64,000 nucleotides of DNA from Enterobacter sp. JUb54 (GTDB lineage Bacteria > Pseudomonadota > Gammaproteobacteria > Enterobacterales > Enterobacteriaceae). Below, piece by piece: positions 29,213 through 37,740 of the stretch (its first letter is position 1; each line of letters begins with the position of its first letter). The notes beneath the pieces were generated by a model. The model was not told where the DNA came from. It was given only the letters and a program-made list of their open reading frames with translations, and ran no database searches. The DNA is taken from the NCBI RefSeq assembly GCF_014298075.1, contig NZ_CP060418.1, positions 3,596,001-3,660,000 on the forward strand. Direction: 5' to 3'. The position numbers were made by a program, and so were the translations under genes.

Positions 29213-30490
29213 ATGAATAAACTTGCGTCAGGTGTTATCGCATCGCTGTTACTGTCCTGTACCTCTGCCTGGGCACAGCAGCCCGTTGAATTACGTATGT
29301 CATGGTGGGGAGGCAACAGCCGCCACCAGGCGACCCTGAAGGCGCTTGAAGCCTTTGAGAAAGCGAACCCCGAGATCAAAGTGAAGGCTGAATATACCGG
29401 CTGGGACGGGCATCTTTCGCGTCTGACAACCCAGATGGCCAGCGGCACCGAGCCGGACGTGATGCAAACCAACTGGCCGTGGCTGATTATTTTTTCCAAA
29501 AATGGCGAGGGGTATTACGATCTGAACACGCTCAAAAATGCGCTGAATCTGGACCAGTATCAGGCCAAAGATTTGCAGTCCACCACCATCAAAGGCAAGC
29601 TCAACGGCCTGCCAATCTCGGTCAACGCGCCCGTGTTCTACTACAACGACGTCACCTGGAACAAGGCCGGACTGACCTACCCGAAAACCTGGGACGCGCT
29701 TTTTGCCGCCGGGAAAAGTTTCCAGCAGAAGCTGGGCAATCACTATTATCCCTACAGCATGGTCGATCAGGACGTCATCCTGCTGCTCAACACCTACATG
29801 ATGCAGAAATACCAGAAGCCAATGTTCGATAGTCGCGGCAAATTTACCTGGAGCGATGCGCAGTGGGAGGAGGCGTTCAGCTTTGTGAAGCGTCTCAGCG
29901 ATGACCACGTGGTACCGTCGCCGAAAACGCTCTCCTCTTACGGCAAAGGCAATTTGTACGAAATGAAGCCGTGGATCAATGGCGAATGGGGCGGGACCTT
30001 TACCTGGAATATTTCGATTCGCATGTATATCAACAACCTCACGCCACCGGCCAAACTGGTGCTGGGCGATTACGTGATGCAGCCCGGCGTGACCGAGTCA
30101 GGCGTGTACTTCAAGACCGCGCAGATGTTCTCCGTGGCGAAGTCGACCCGACATCCTAAAGAAGCGGCGATGCTGGTCAATTTCCTGCTCAACGACCCGC
30201 GGGCCATTGAGGCGCTTGGCCTTGAGCGCGGCATTCCCTTGAGTAAAACCGCCGAGACGCTGTTAACGGAGAAAGGGGTAATTGACCCGAACGATCCGGT
30301 CGTCGCCGGTTTGAGGCAAGCACAATCGCTGCCGACCACCGCTGTCGCGACGCCATACATTGAAGATTTGCAGGTGATCGACCAGTTTATGTCCGCCCGC
30401 GAAAAGCTCGATCAGGGCCAGCCGGTAGCCCAGGTTGTCAGCGATTTTCGCCAGCAGGTTGAACGTATTGTTCGCCGTCTGAATCGTTAA
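29213..30490 (+). CDS. Family-1 extracellular solute-binding protein (TogB-like)
   Basis: A 425-residue periplasmic sugar-binding protein with a signal peptide (about 1-22, ending TSAWAQ). The mature start ELRMSWWGGNSRHQATLKALEAFEKANPEIKV and AEYTGWDGHLSRL resemble TogB, the oligogalacturonide-binding protein of pectinolytic enterobacteria; this is from memory and substrate is not proven. No permease or ATPase genes are adjacent, so it is an orphan binding protein that must use a transporter encoded elsewhere. The neighbouring oxidoreductase and putative hydrolase suggest a uronate-containing oligosaccharide. Confidence 0.88.
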   Translation: MNKLASGVIASLLLSCTSAWAQQPVELRMSWWGGNSRHQATLKALEAFEKANPEIKVKAEYTGWDGHLSRLTTQMASGTEPDVMQTNWPWLIIFSKNGEGYYDLNTLKNALNLDQYQAKDLQSTTIKGKLNGLPISVNAPVFYYNDVTWNKAGLTYPKTWDALFAAGKSFQQKLGNHYYPYSMVDQDVILLLNTYMMQKYQKPMFDSRGKFTWSDAQWEEAFSFVKRLSDDHVVPSPKTLSSYGKGNLYEMKPWINGEWGGTFTWNISIRMYINNLTPPAKLVLGDYVMQPGVTESGVYFKTAQMFSVAKSTRHPKEAAMLVNFLLNDPRAIEALGLERGIPLSKTAETLLTEKGVIDPNDPVVAGLRQAQSLPTTAVATPYIEDLQVIDQFMSAREKLDQGQPVAQVVSDFRQQVERIVRRLNR

Positions 30491-30494
30491 TTCT

Positions 30495-30533
30495 GATCGG
30501 GCCTGCAGCGCCGTAACCGCTGTAGACCCGATC
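30495..30533. terminator. Terminator between convergent binding protein and cidB
   Basis: A long imperfect stem, GATCGGGCCTGCAGCG against CGCTGTAGACCCGATC with a seven-base loop, fills the short gap between two convergent stop codons. It should work in both directions although it lacks a strong T tract. Confidence 0.7.
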
Positions 30534-30539
30534 GGCCAC

Positions 30540-31229
30540 TCAGAACATCAACCAGCCGACCAACGGTGCTGCCAGCACCGTCACCACGCCGGACAACATC
30601 ATCACCAGGCTGGCGACGACCCCTTCCTGTGGCCCTAGCTCATACGAACGCGCGGTACCCGCGCCGTGAGATGCGGCGCCAAAACCGGCCCCTTTTGCCA
30701 TCCCGCCGCGAATGGCGAGCCGCATAAACAGCACATCCCCCACCGCCATGCCAAACACGCCGGTAATCACCACAAACAGCGCCACCAGCTCCGGCTGGCC
30801 GCCGATCGGTTTGGCTGCCGCCAGTGCAAACGGCGTGGTGATCGACCGCACCGCCAGGCTGCGCTGGATCTCGTCCGGCAGGGTTAACAGCCGGGCCAGC
30901 CAGACCGAGCTGGTTACCGCCACGACCACCGCGGTGGTCACCCCGGCGCTCAGCGACATCCAGTGACGTTTAATCACCGCCAGGTTGTCATACACCGGGA
31001 CCGCAAACGCGATGGTCGCCGGCCCCAGCAGCCATAACAGCCAGTGGGCTTCGCCCATGTAGTTTTGATAGGAAATGTGGCCAAAGACCAGGATCAGCAC
31101 CAGCAGCAACGGGGTAAACACCAGCGGCATCAGCGGCAGCTTGTGAAAACGGCGATACAGGCGCTTATTGGCGAAATAGAGTACCAGCGTAACGATCAGA
31201 CACAGCAGGCTCAGTTGAAAATTACTCAT
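30540..31229 (-). CDS. LrgB/CidB-family membrane protein
   Basis: The 229-residue integral membrane protein of the LrgB/CidB/YohK family has about seven hydrophobic helices. Typical segments are LLGPATIAFAVPVYDNL and the C-terminal FGAASHGAGTARSYELGPQEG. The family works with LrgA/CidA partners in murein hydrolase control and, in some bacteria, in export of overflow metabolites. It overlaps the upstream cidA-like gene by 8 bp. Confidence 0.93.
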   Translation of the reverse strand: MSNFQLSLLCLIVTLVLYFANKRLYRRFHKLPLMPLVFTPLLLVLILVFGHISYQNYMGEAHWLLWLLGPATIAFAVPVYDNLAVIKRHWMSLSAGVTTAVVVAVTSSVWLARLLTLPDEIQRSLAVRSITTPFALAAAKPIGGQPELVALFVVITGVFGMAVGDVLFMRLAIRGGMAKGAGFGAASHGAGTARSYELGPQEGVVASLVMMLSGVVTVLAAPLVGWLMF

Positions 31230-31632
31230 GCTTCATCCTGCTGATTTCATAGCGATAGACCTTATCCACCACCCATGCGGTGGCCCCCAGCACCATCATG
31301 GTACTCAGGGCAATCACCAGGAAGATTCGCCAGCCGTCCACCATCAGCAACTGGCTGTAATTCACCACCGCCACCACCGCCGGAACAAAGAACAGCAGCA
31401 TCTCGGCCAGCAGCCAGCGGGAGCCTGCCCGCACCCAGTTTAACGGGATCACCCGGCAGACGATTAACGCCAGCAGCAGCAACATGCCGACCAGATTCGC
31501 CGGCAGGGGCAGATGCAGCCAGTTCACCAGATAGTCAGCGCAGACAAACAATCCGGCATAAATAAGCACCTGAACGGGTACCTGAAGGCGTTGTACAACG
31601 AGGGGGGTCACACGAGCTGGCGCGAAGGCCAT
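31222..31632 (-). CDS. LrgA/CidA-family holin-like protein
   Basis: The 136-residue protein has four predicted membrane helices and the CidA/LrgA pattern (LHLPLPANLVGMLLLLALIV, then LLAEMLLFFVPAVVAVVNY). CidA proteins are small holin-like membrane proteins. It is the first gene of a two-gene operon with the LrgB-like gene and is divergent from a LysR regulator, an arrangement like cidR-cidAB. Confidence 0.93.
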   Translation of the reverse strand: MAFAPARVTPLVVQRLQVPVQVLIYAGLFVCADYLVNWLHLPLPANLVGMLLLLALIVCRVIPLNWVRAGSRWLLAEMLLFFVPAVVAVVNYSQLLMVDGWRIFLVIALSTMMVLGATAWVVDKVYRYEISRMKHE

Positions 31633-31735
31633 GAGCGAAATTCCTGAAAAAGAAGCGAGGTGTGCAGTATAGAGAGCCGCCGGAACGGACAGAAATGAAT
31701 TAAAATCATCACAGGTATAGTCTCTGGGAATAATT

Positions 31736-32617
31736 ATGGATATCCGAACGCTGCGCTATTTTGTCGAGGTGGTGCGCCAGCAGAGTTTTACGCGCGCTGC
31801 GGAAAAACTGTTTGTGACGCAACCCACGATCAGCAAGATGCTCAAAAATCTGGAAGATGAGCTGAACTGCACCCTGTTGATTCGCGATGGCCGTAAGCTC
31901 CTGCTGACCGACACCGGCCGGGTGGTTTTCGAACGCGGACAGGCGATTCTGGGTGAGTTTCATCAGCTGGAATCGGAGCTGAGCGATATTAACCATCTCC
32001 ACAAAGGCATCCTGAGACTGGGGATCCCACCGATGGTGGGGATGCTGATGGCCGAGCCTATCAGCCAGTTTCGCCAGCGCTACCCGGGCGTCGAGCTGAA
32101 GATTTCGGAGTTTGGCGGCCTGACGGTGCAGCAGGCGGTGAGCAACGGTGAGCTGGACCTTGCGATGACGGCGCTGCCGGTTGATGAGAACAGCGGCCTG
32201 AGCACCCTGCCGCTGTTCAACCACCCGCTGTGCGTGCTGACCCCAAGGACAGAGCAATGGGCGCAGGTTAAATCGCTGTCACCGGAGGCGCTCGCGGCCC
32301 ATCCGCTGGTGATTTATAACGAAGATTTCGCCCTCAGCCGCCAGCTGATGGCGCTGTTTACCTACCATGATGTGAAGCCCCGTATCGCGGTGCGCAGCGG
32401 CCAGTGGGATTTCCTGGCGGCGATGGTGCAGGCGGGCATCGGCGTGGCGATCCTGCCGCAGCCAATCTGTGAACGCCTCGATGCGCAGGATTTTTGCTGG
32501 ATACCGTTGCAGAGTGAGCTGCACTGGGAGCTGGGGATGATCTGGCGGGAAGGGGTTTATCTGTCGCACAGCGCCCAGGCGTGGCTGGAATGTAGTAAGG
32601 CCTTCTGGCTGGAATAA
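31736..32617 (+). CDS. LysR-family regulator, CidR-like
   Basis: The 293-residue LysR regulator has an N-terminal winged helix (MDIRTLRYFVEVVRQQSFTRAAEKLFVTQPTISKMLKNLEDEL) and a C-terminal effector domain (about 90-290). The gene is divergent from the cidAB-like pair with about 100 bp between start codons, so it very likely controls that pair, as CidR does in Gram-positive bacteria. The ligand is unknown; acetate-type or overflow metabolites are the known theme in cid regulation. Confidence 0.92.
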   Translation: MDIRTLRYFVEVVRQQSFTRAAEKLFVTQPTISKMLKNLEDELNCTLLIRDGRKLLLTDTGRVVFERGQAILGEFHQLESELSDINHLHKGILRLGIPPMVGMLMAEPISQFRQRYPGVELKISEFGGLTVQQAVSNGELDLAMTALPVDENSGLSTLPLFNHPLCVLTPRTEQWAQVKSLSPEALAAHPLVIYNEDFALSRQLMALFTYHDVKPRIAVRSGQWDFLAAMVQAGIGVAILPQPICERLDAQDFCWIPLQSELHWELGMIWREGVYLSHSAQAWLECSKAFWLE

Positions 32618-32621
32618 GGCC

Positions 32622-32692
32622 CCGGAGGCGGCGCGTTGCGCCTGTCCGGGCTACCCAATCAACCGCCCCGTAGCACCACCGGGGCAGGTGAA
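32622..32692. repeat. REP-type element after the LysR gene
   Basis: CCCCGGAGGCGGCGCGTTGC, CCTGTCCGGGCTACC and then CCCCGTAGCACCACCGGGGC form the same kind of REP seen around fdhF. It directly precedes the 69-bp tandem array. Confidence 0.7.
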
Positions 32693-32700
32693 CAGACCCG

Positions 32701-33142
32701 TAGCCCGGTCAGCGCAGCGCCGCCGGGATGGATGGGTGCACCATCAGACACCCCACCCGCACCGTCCTGTAGCCCGGTCAGCGCAGCGCCACCGGGATGG
32801 GTGGCTGCACCATCAGACGCCCCACCCGCACAGACCCGTAGCCCGGTCAGCGCAGCGCCACCGGGATGGGTGGGCGCACCATCAGGCCCCCCACCCGCAC
32901 CGTCCTGTAGCCCGGTCAGCGCAGCGCCACCGGGATGGGGGGGTGCACCATCAGACACCCCACCCGCACCGCCCTGTAGCCCGGTCAGCGCAGCGCCACC
33001 GGGATGGGTGGGCGCACCATCAGACGCCCCACCCGCACAGACCCGTAGCCCGGTCAGCGCAGCGCCACCGGGATGGGTGGGCGCACCATCAGACGCCCCA
33101 CCCGCACCGTCCTGTAGCCCGGTCAGCGCAGCGCCGCCGGGG
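32701..33142. repeat. 69-bp tandem repeat (VNTR), six full units plus a partial
   Basis: The word TAGCCCGGTCAGCGCAGCGC recurs at 32701, 32770, 32839, 32908, 32977, 33046 and 33115, a period of exactly 69 bp. Each unit holds a REP-like palindrome (GCCCGGT ... ACCGGG) plus a spacer ending in either ACCGTCCTG, GCCCTG or CAGACCCG. Since 69 is divisible by three and the units contain no stops, long frames appear on both strands with a 23-residue repeat; I treat these as by-products, not genes. It fills the gap between the LysR gene and yjcE. Confidence 0.95.
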
Positions 33143-33155
33143 AACAGGTACAACG

Positions 33156-34802
33156 TTACTGATCTTCGATTAACAGCGCTTCCAGCAGGTCCAGATCGTG
33201 CAGCAGCTTCTGCAGCGTCTCGTTGCTGATCTGCCGGGTCGCACGCAGGTGATACAGCTCCCCGCGTTCCGAACGCAGCGCCGCCAGACGGAACCGCCGT
33301 TCAAGCTGCTCTTCGAGGATTGAGGTTTCGACGTCGTTGCGCCCGTCAACGCGGCGGCGCAGGTTGCCGATCACCCTGGAGCTGACTTCGGTCAGCAGCT
33401 GGTTATCGATATTCTCTTTGGTATCCGCCGCCAGTCGCTCCTCCATTTTCTGAATCGCGACAATGGCAACATCGGCGGTCGCCGCGCGGGCCAGTCGCTC
33501 CTCTTTACGCTGCTGGACGTGGTCGCTTGACTCGATATGGCGCAGCAAAATCGGCAGCGCAATCACGCCGACAAACAGCGAAAACAGGATCACCCCTGCC
33601 GCCAAAAAGACCAGCTCATAACGTGCCGGGAAGACGTTGCCGTCCGGCAACAGCAGCGGAATCGACAGGACACCGGCCAGCGTAATCGCCCCGCGCACCC
33701 CGGCGACGGAGGAGATCAGCAGCTCACGGGTAGTCCATGAACCAAACTCCATCGGTTTCTTTTTCAGGAAGCGTTGGCTTAATTTACGCATCGTCCACAG
33801 CCAGCCAAAACGCACCAGCATCAGCGCCGCGTAGATCAGGATAATGTCGGTAAACAGCATCCAGGTTTCAACGTTAGGGTCAGCTTCGGCCGCCACCAGC
33901 GAGGTCGACAGAATATCCGGCAGCTGCAGGCCCAACAGCAGGAACACCATGCCGTTAAACACGAACTCCAGCATCGCCCAGGTGCTGTTCGCACGCAGGC
34001 GCATCGCCAGCGGTGCCGTGCGCATCACCCCGGAACGGGTAATGGTCATCCCCGCCGCGACCGCCGCCAGGATCCCGGAGACGCCAATATGTTCGGCGAT
34101 CAGGTAGGAGGCAAACGGCAGCAGGAACAGCAGGACAATCTGCGTGGCAGGTTCGTCGCCGCCCCAGCGGCTGAGGAAACGCATCGAGCGCCCGTACAGC
34201 CAGCTGACCACAAAACCGGCCAGGATGCCGCCGATCGCCACCTTGAGGAATTCGACTGTCGCGCCGCCGACGGTAAAGACCATCGTCCCCATCGCCACGG
34301 CGACGGCAAATTTCAGCGAGACCAGGCCGGAGGCATCGTTCATCAACGCCTCGCCCTGCAAGATCCCCATAATTTTTTTCGGGATGCGTCCCTCACCCAC
34401 GATGCCCGACAGCGCAACGGCATCGGTCGGCGACAGCACCGCCGCCAGCGCAAATGCCGGAATCAGCGGAATACCTGGAACGATCCAGTAAATCAGGAAG
34501 CCGATGCCCACCACTGTTACCAGCACCAGCGCCAGCGCCAGCCCGAGGATTTCCCGGCCGTGCTCAATAAACTCGCGGGTCGGCGTCTTCCAGCCGTCGG
34601 CAAACAGCAGCGGCGGGATAAACAGAACCAGGAAGAGCTCGGGGTCAAATTCAACGTGCAGACCAAAGGTCGGCCACGCCAGCATCGCACCAATGGCGAT
34701 TTGCATTAATGGGAGTGGAACCTGGAAGGGCAGTACGCGTGTAACCACCCCGGAAAGTGAGACCACGAGGGTCATGATAAGTATGGTGAAGAATATTTCC
34801 AT
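33156..34802 (-). CDS. yjcE: YjcE, CPA1-family Na+/H+ antiporter
   Basis: The 548-residue protein belongs to the CPA1 sodium/proton exchanger family. About 12 membrane helices fill the first 400 residues; signatures are LFIPPLLFADGWK, ALSPTDAVALSGI-type sequence (AAVLSPTDAVALSGIVGEG) with the ion-binding Asp, and VAGVRGAITLAGVLSIPLLL. A cytoplasmic charged tail of about 120 residues follows. Length is that of E. coli YjcE. Its 3' end meets the 69-bp repeat array with almost no gap. Confidence 0.95.
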   Translation of the reverse strand: MEIFFTILIMTLVVSLSGVVTRVLPFQVPLPLMQIAIGAMLAWPTFGLHVEFDPELFLVLFIPPLLFADGWKTPTREFIEHGREILGLALALVLVTVVGIGFLIYWIVPGIPLIPAFALAAVLSPTDAVALSGIVGEGRIPKKIMGILQGEALMNDASGLVSLKFAVAVAMGTMVFTVGGATVEFLKVAIGGILAGFVVSWLYGRSMRFLSRWGGDEPATQIVLLFLLPFASYLIAEHIGVSGILAAVAAGMTITRSGVMRTAPLAMRLRANSTWAMLEFVFNGMVFLLLGLQLPDILSTSLVAAEADPNVETWMLFTDIILIYAALMLVRFGWLWTMRKLSQRFLKKKPMEFGSWTTRELLISSVAGVRGAITLAGVLSIPLLLPDGNVFPARYELVFLAAGVILFSLFVGVIALPILLRHIESSDHVQQRKEERLARAATADVAIVAIQKMEERLAADTKENIDNQLLTEVSSRVIGNLRRRVDGRNDVETSILEEQLERRFRLAALRSERGELYHLRATRQISNETLQKLLHDLDLLEALLIEDQ

Positions 34803-34846
34803 GTGTTCCCTGTTCGCTACATTTTATTATTTTATACCCTAAATAA

Positions 34847-35029
34847 TTCGAGTTGCAGGCAGGCGGCGACGCAGGGGATCCCCAGGAGCTTACTGAAGTA
34901 AGTGACTGGGGTGACAAATCTGTCTGGAACAGATTTGAACGCTGCGAGCAGCGGCCCTGATAAGGGTGAGGCTCATGGATGAGCCGAATAACGGGACCAG
35001 CCAACGCTCATGCAACTTGAAGTATGACG
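34847..35029. repeat. ERIC (IRU) element, long form
   Basis: The core GGATCCCCAGGAGCTTAC followed by AAGTAAGTGACTGGGGTGA (34876-34914) is the enterobacterial ERIC consensus. The ends are inverted (TTCGAGTTGCA at 34847 and TGCAACTTGAA at 35011, followed by GTATGACGG). At about 183 bp it is longer than the usual 127 bp and carries an internal insertion containing the palindrome AAATCTG-TCTGGAA-CAGATTT. It lies between the yjcE promoter and the ghxP terminator. Confidence 0.9.
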
Positions 35030-35101
35030 GATATACACCTGAGACGTCATGTCTTTGGATGATACGCTACTCAGATTAACGCAAAAGGAAACCGGATGTG
35101 G

Positions 35102-35132
35102 CTTAAAAATAAAACAGGCGGCCTGAGCCGCC
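35102..35132 (-). terminator. Rho-independent terminator of ghxP
   Basis: Read on the minus strand, GGCGGC-TCAG-GCCGCC is followed by TGTTTTATTTTTAAG. It begins about 20 bp past the ghxP stop. Confidence 0.85.
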
Positions 35133-35151
35133 CGTTGACCGCAAGAAAAGC

Positions 35152-36501
35152 TTAAATAGCCCACCCGCCGGCGTAGAAGATCACCAGCGCCGCGGCGATG
35201 ATGACGGTGCCCAGGTTCAGCTTACGCCATTCACCAGAGACCAGACGACCAATCACCAGGGTGGCAAAACCGATCATAATGCCGGTCACGATGTTACAGG
35301 TCAGCACGATAAAGACCGCGGTGATCAGACCCGCCATCGCATCGACGAAATCATTAAAGTCGATTTTGGCAACGTTGCTCAGCATCAGCAGGCCGACATA
35401 CATCAGCGCCGGAGCCGTGGCATACGCCGGGACCAGATAAGAGAGCGGAGAGAGGAACAGGATCAGCAGGAACAGCACGCCAACGGTCACCGCGGTAAGG
35501 CCGGTTTTGCCGCCTGCCGCAGTACCTGCCGCTGATTCGATATATACGGCCGCCGGTGCTGCCCCAACCACGCCGGAGAAGACGCTGCTCAGGGAGTCGG
35601 TGGTCAGCGCTTTGCCGCCGTTAATAATCTGCCCGTCTTTATCCAGCAGGTTGGCCTGACCCGCCACCGCACGAATGGTGCCGGTCGCATCAAACACCGC
35701 GGTCATCACCAACGCCAGTACGCTAGGCAGTACCACCGGATTCAGCGCACCCATAATGTCCAGGCTGCCAATCAACGAGTTGCCTTTGTCATCGCTCAGC
35801 GAAGGCATTGCGAAAATGCCGGAGAAGTGGACGTTCGGGTCAAAAATCAGGCCGACAATAGAAACGCCGATAATCGTCAGCAGAATACCGCCCGGGACTT
35901 TCATTTTTTCCAGGCCAATAATCACCGCCAGGCCAATCAGGGACATGATCACCGGGAAGCTGTCGAAGTTACCCAGCGCGACCGGCAGGCCGTCCAGCGG
36001 GTTTTTAATGACCAGGCCCACGCCGTTAGCGGCGATCAGCAGCAGAAACAGGCCGATACCAATCCCGGTACCGTGCGCAACGCCCTGCGGTAAATTGCGC
36101 AGGATCCAGCTACGAATGCCGGTGGCAGAGATCACCGTAAACAGCACACCCATCAGGAATACAGCACCCAGCGCTACCGGGATACTGATGTGCTGCCCCA
36201 GAACCAGGCTGAAGGCGGTAAACGCGGTCAGCGAGATAGCACAACCGATCGCCAGCGGCAGGTTCGCCCACAGGCCCATCACCAGAGAGCCGACGCCTGC
36301 GACCAGACAGGTGGAAACAAACACCGCGGCCGGAGGGAACCCGGCTTTCCCCAGCATGCCTGGGACAACAATGACCGAGTACACCATCGCCAGAAAAGTG
36401 GTTAAACCGGCGACAATCTCCTGACGAACGGAGCTGCCACGAGCTGAAATTTTAAACCAGGCGTCTAGTGAACCGCCGGTACGCGCTGAAGGCGTAGACA
36501 T
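35152..36501 (-). CDS. ghxP: GhxP (YjcD), guanine/hypoxanthine permease
   Basis: The 449-residue NCS2/AzgA-like transporter takes up guanine and hypoxanthine with protons. It has about 13-14 helices; hallmarks include [39 protein letters not shown] and [26 protein letters not shown] start at [16 protein letters not shown] as in E. coli; upstream codons in frame (to 36558) are probably untranslated. PurR-like boxes lie upstream. Confidence 0.96.
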   Translation of the reverse strand: MSTPSARTGGSLDAWFKISARGSSVRQEIVAGLTTFLAMVYSVIVVPGMLGKAGFPPAAVFVSTCLVAGVGSLVMGLWANLPLAIGCAISLTAFTAFSLVLGQHISIPVALGAVFLMGVLFTVISATGIRSWILRNLPQGVAHGTGIGIGLFLLLIAANGVGLVIKNPLDGLPVALGNFDSFPVIMSLIGLAVIIGLEKMKVPGGILLTIIGVSIVGLIFDPNVHFSGIFAMPSLSDDKGNSLIGSLDIMGALNPVVLPSVLALVMTAVFDATGTIRAVAGQANLLDKDGQIINGGKALTTDSLSSVFSGVVGAAPAAVYIESAAGTAAGGKTGLTAVTVGVLFLLILFLSPLSYLVPAYATAPALMYVGLLMLSNVAKIDFNDFVDAMAGLITAVFIVLTCNIVTGIMIGFATLVIGRLVSGEWRKLNLGTVIIAAALVIFYAGGWAI

Positions 36502-36612
36502 AGAAAACGTCCCCTGAAAATTTTTATCGTTTGTCTGCATACGTGATGGACCATCCACTGCCAGTTAAACGCGATCTCCTTGTGCTGCTTGCAACGCCAG
36601 GGGGGCTGCAAA

Positions 36613-36628
36613 AAGCAAACGTTTAACT
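36613..36628 (-). promoter_or_regulatory. PurR-box-like operator upstream of ghxP
   Basis: AAGCAAACGTTTAACT matches the PurR consensus ANGCAANCGNTTNCNT at all but one fixed position. It is centred 120 bp before the ghxP ATG. Purine repression of a guanine/hypoxanthine permease is functionally sensible. Confidence 0.65.
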
Positions 36629-36690
36629 CCACGCATACAATACGGTGGTCAGAATAAATTTACCCACCTCCCCGCAAAGGAGGATATACC

Positions 36691-36740
36691 CGTCATCCTT
36701 CAAGTTGCCTGCGCATTGTTGTCCTGCAACTCGAATTATT
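36691..36740. repeat. Short ERIC-end remnant upstream of ghxP
   Basis: CGTCATCCTTCAAGTTGC and GCAACTCGAATTATT, the two outer ends of an ERIC element, are joined with only about 17 bp between them, so the core is deleted. Together with the element at 34847-35029, ERIC sequences bracket ghxP. Confidence 0.75.
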
Positions 36741-36768
36741 TCTGGGATAAATAGCGAGCAAAATAAAA

Positions 36769-36883
36769 AAGCAAACGATTATCCAGCCTTTAGATGGGCC
36801 TTTTCAACTGATGTTTACGCTAATTCGCTAAATTTTGCTTATGACGCTCACGAAATAACCAGCCGATGCGCAAACGTTGTCGT
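36769..36883. promoter_or_regulatory. Two further PurR-like boxes in the GST-ghxP gap
   Basis: AAGCAAACGATTATCC (36769-36784) and GCGCAAACGTTGTCGT (36868-36883) each differ from the PurR consensus at two fixed positions. The 455-bp region between ghxP and the GST stop thus holds three such boxes, and otherwise an ERIC remnant and AT-rich DNA with no gene. Confidence 0.45.
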
Positions 36884-36956
36884 CCATGCGCAATCCGGTA
36901 ACATTTTTGCATTGCGCTGATAGCAATTCCTGGCGGTCATCACAAAAATCACTACT

Positions 36957-37622
36957 TCACTCCGGCAGGGTGAATGGACCGCCGCGTTCAATCGCTCGTT
37001 GCCAGGCCGGACGCTGTTCCACCTGCTGCACCCAGCGCCGGATGTGCGGCAAATCGGCAATACCGCCGCGCGCCAGCAGCGCCATCACCGGAAAACTGAG
37101 CTGGATATCGGCCATGCTCAGCGTGGCACCCGCAAACCACGGCTGGCTGGCAAGATGCTCTTCTATATAGTGGGCGTGAGTGGCAATTTGTCGATCCAGC
37201 CAGGCTTTCTGCACGCCCTTGCCCAGCACGTTACCCAGCGTTCGCATGCCGAGAGGGATCGGCGGTTTGCCGAGGCTGGAAAAAACCAGCTTCATCAACA
37301 GCAGCGGCATCAGCGACCCCTCGGCATAATGCAGCCAGAAGCGATATTGCAGCTTGTCGGCGGTCCCCTGCGGCCTGAACTGCTGTTCGCTATCGTAGGT
37401 TTCCTGCAAATACTCCAGAATCGCGCCCGACTCCGCCAGCACGTATCCGTTATCTTCCACCACCGGCGATTTGCCAAGCGGATGGATCTTTTTCAGTTCC
37501 GGGGGCGCCAGCATGTTCTTTTGCCGCGGGTAGCTGACCACGCGATAGGGCAGCTGGAGTTCTTCAAGCGCCCACAGCACGCGCTGCGATCGCGATTGAT
37601 TGAGGTGATGCACCGTCAGCAT
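36957..37622 (-). CDS. Glutathione S-transferase family protein
   Basis: The 221-residue protein has an N-terminal thioredoxin-like domain (MLTVHHLNQSRSQRVLWALEEL, with the glutathione-binding ESGAILEYL near residue 66) and a C-terminal all-helical domain ending in the conserved STMADIQLSFPV-like segment (TLSMADIQLSFPV). It sits next to soxRS, and a role in detoxifying electrophiles or redox stress is plausible but inferred. The substrate is unknown. Confidence 0.92.
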   Translation of the reverse strand: MLTVHHLNQSRSQRVLWALEELQLPYRVVSYPRQKNMLAPPELKKIHPLGKSPVVEDNGYVLAESGAILEYLQETYDSEQQFRPQGTADKLQYRFWLHYAEGSLMPLLLMKLVFSSLGKPPIPLGMRTLGNVLGKGVQKAWLDRQIATHAHYIEEHLASQPWFAGATLSMADIQLSFPVMALLARGGIADLPHIRRWVQQVEQRPAWQRAIERGGPFTLPE

Positions 37623-37740
37623 GGAGATTCTCCCGTCAGTTGTTCGAATTAACTATAGGAACTGACGGCGATTGGCGGAAAAATTTCGGCGAAATAAACC
37701 GGTGAAATGACGGGGCTGTGCCACAATTAAATTGTCGACG

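Noticed and set aside
32701-33142. CRISPR array
   Set aside because: The repeats are contiguous 69-bp units whose spacers are nearly identical, so it is a VNTR. No cas genes are seen.
32636-33229. Repeat-protein-like frames of 161-197 codons (period 23 residues) on both strands
   Set aside because: They arise because the VNTR period of 69 bp is a multiple of three; no signal peptide, ribosome site or homologous family is evident.
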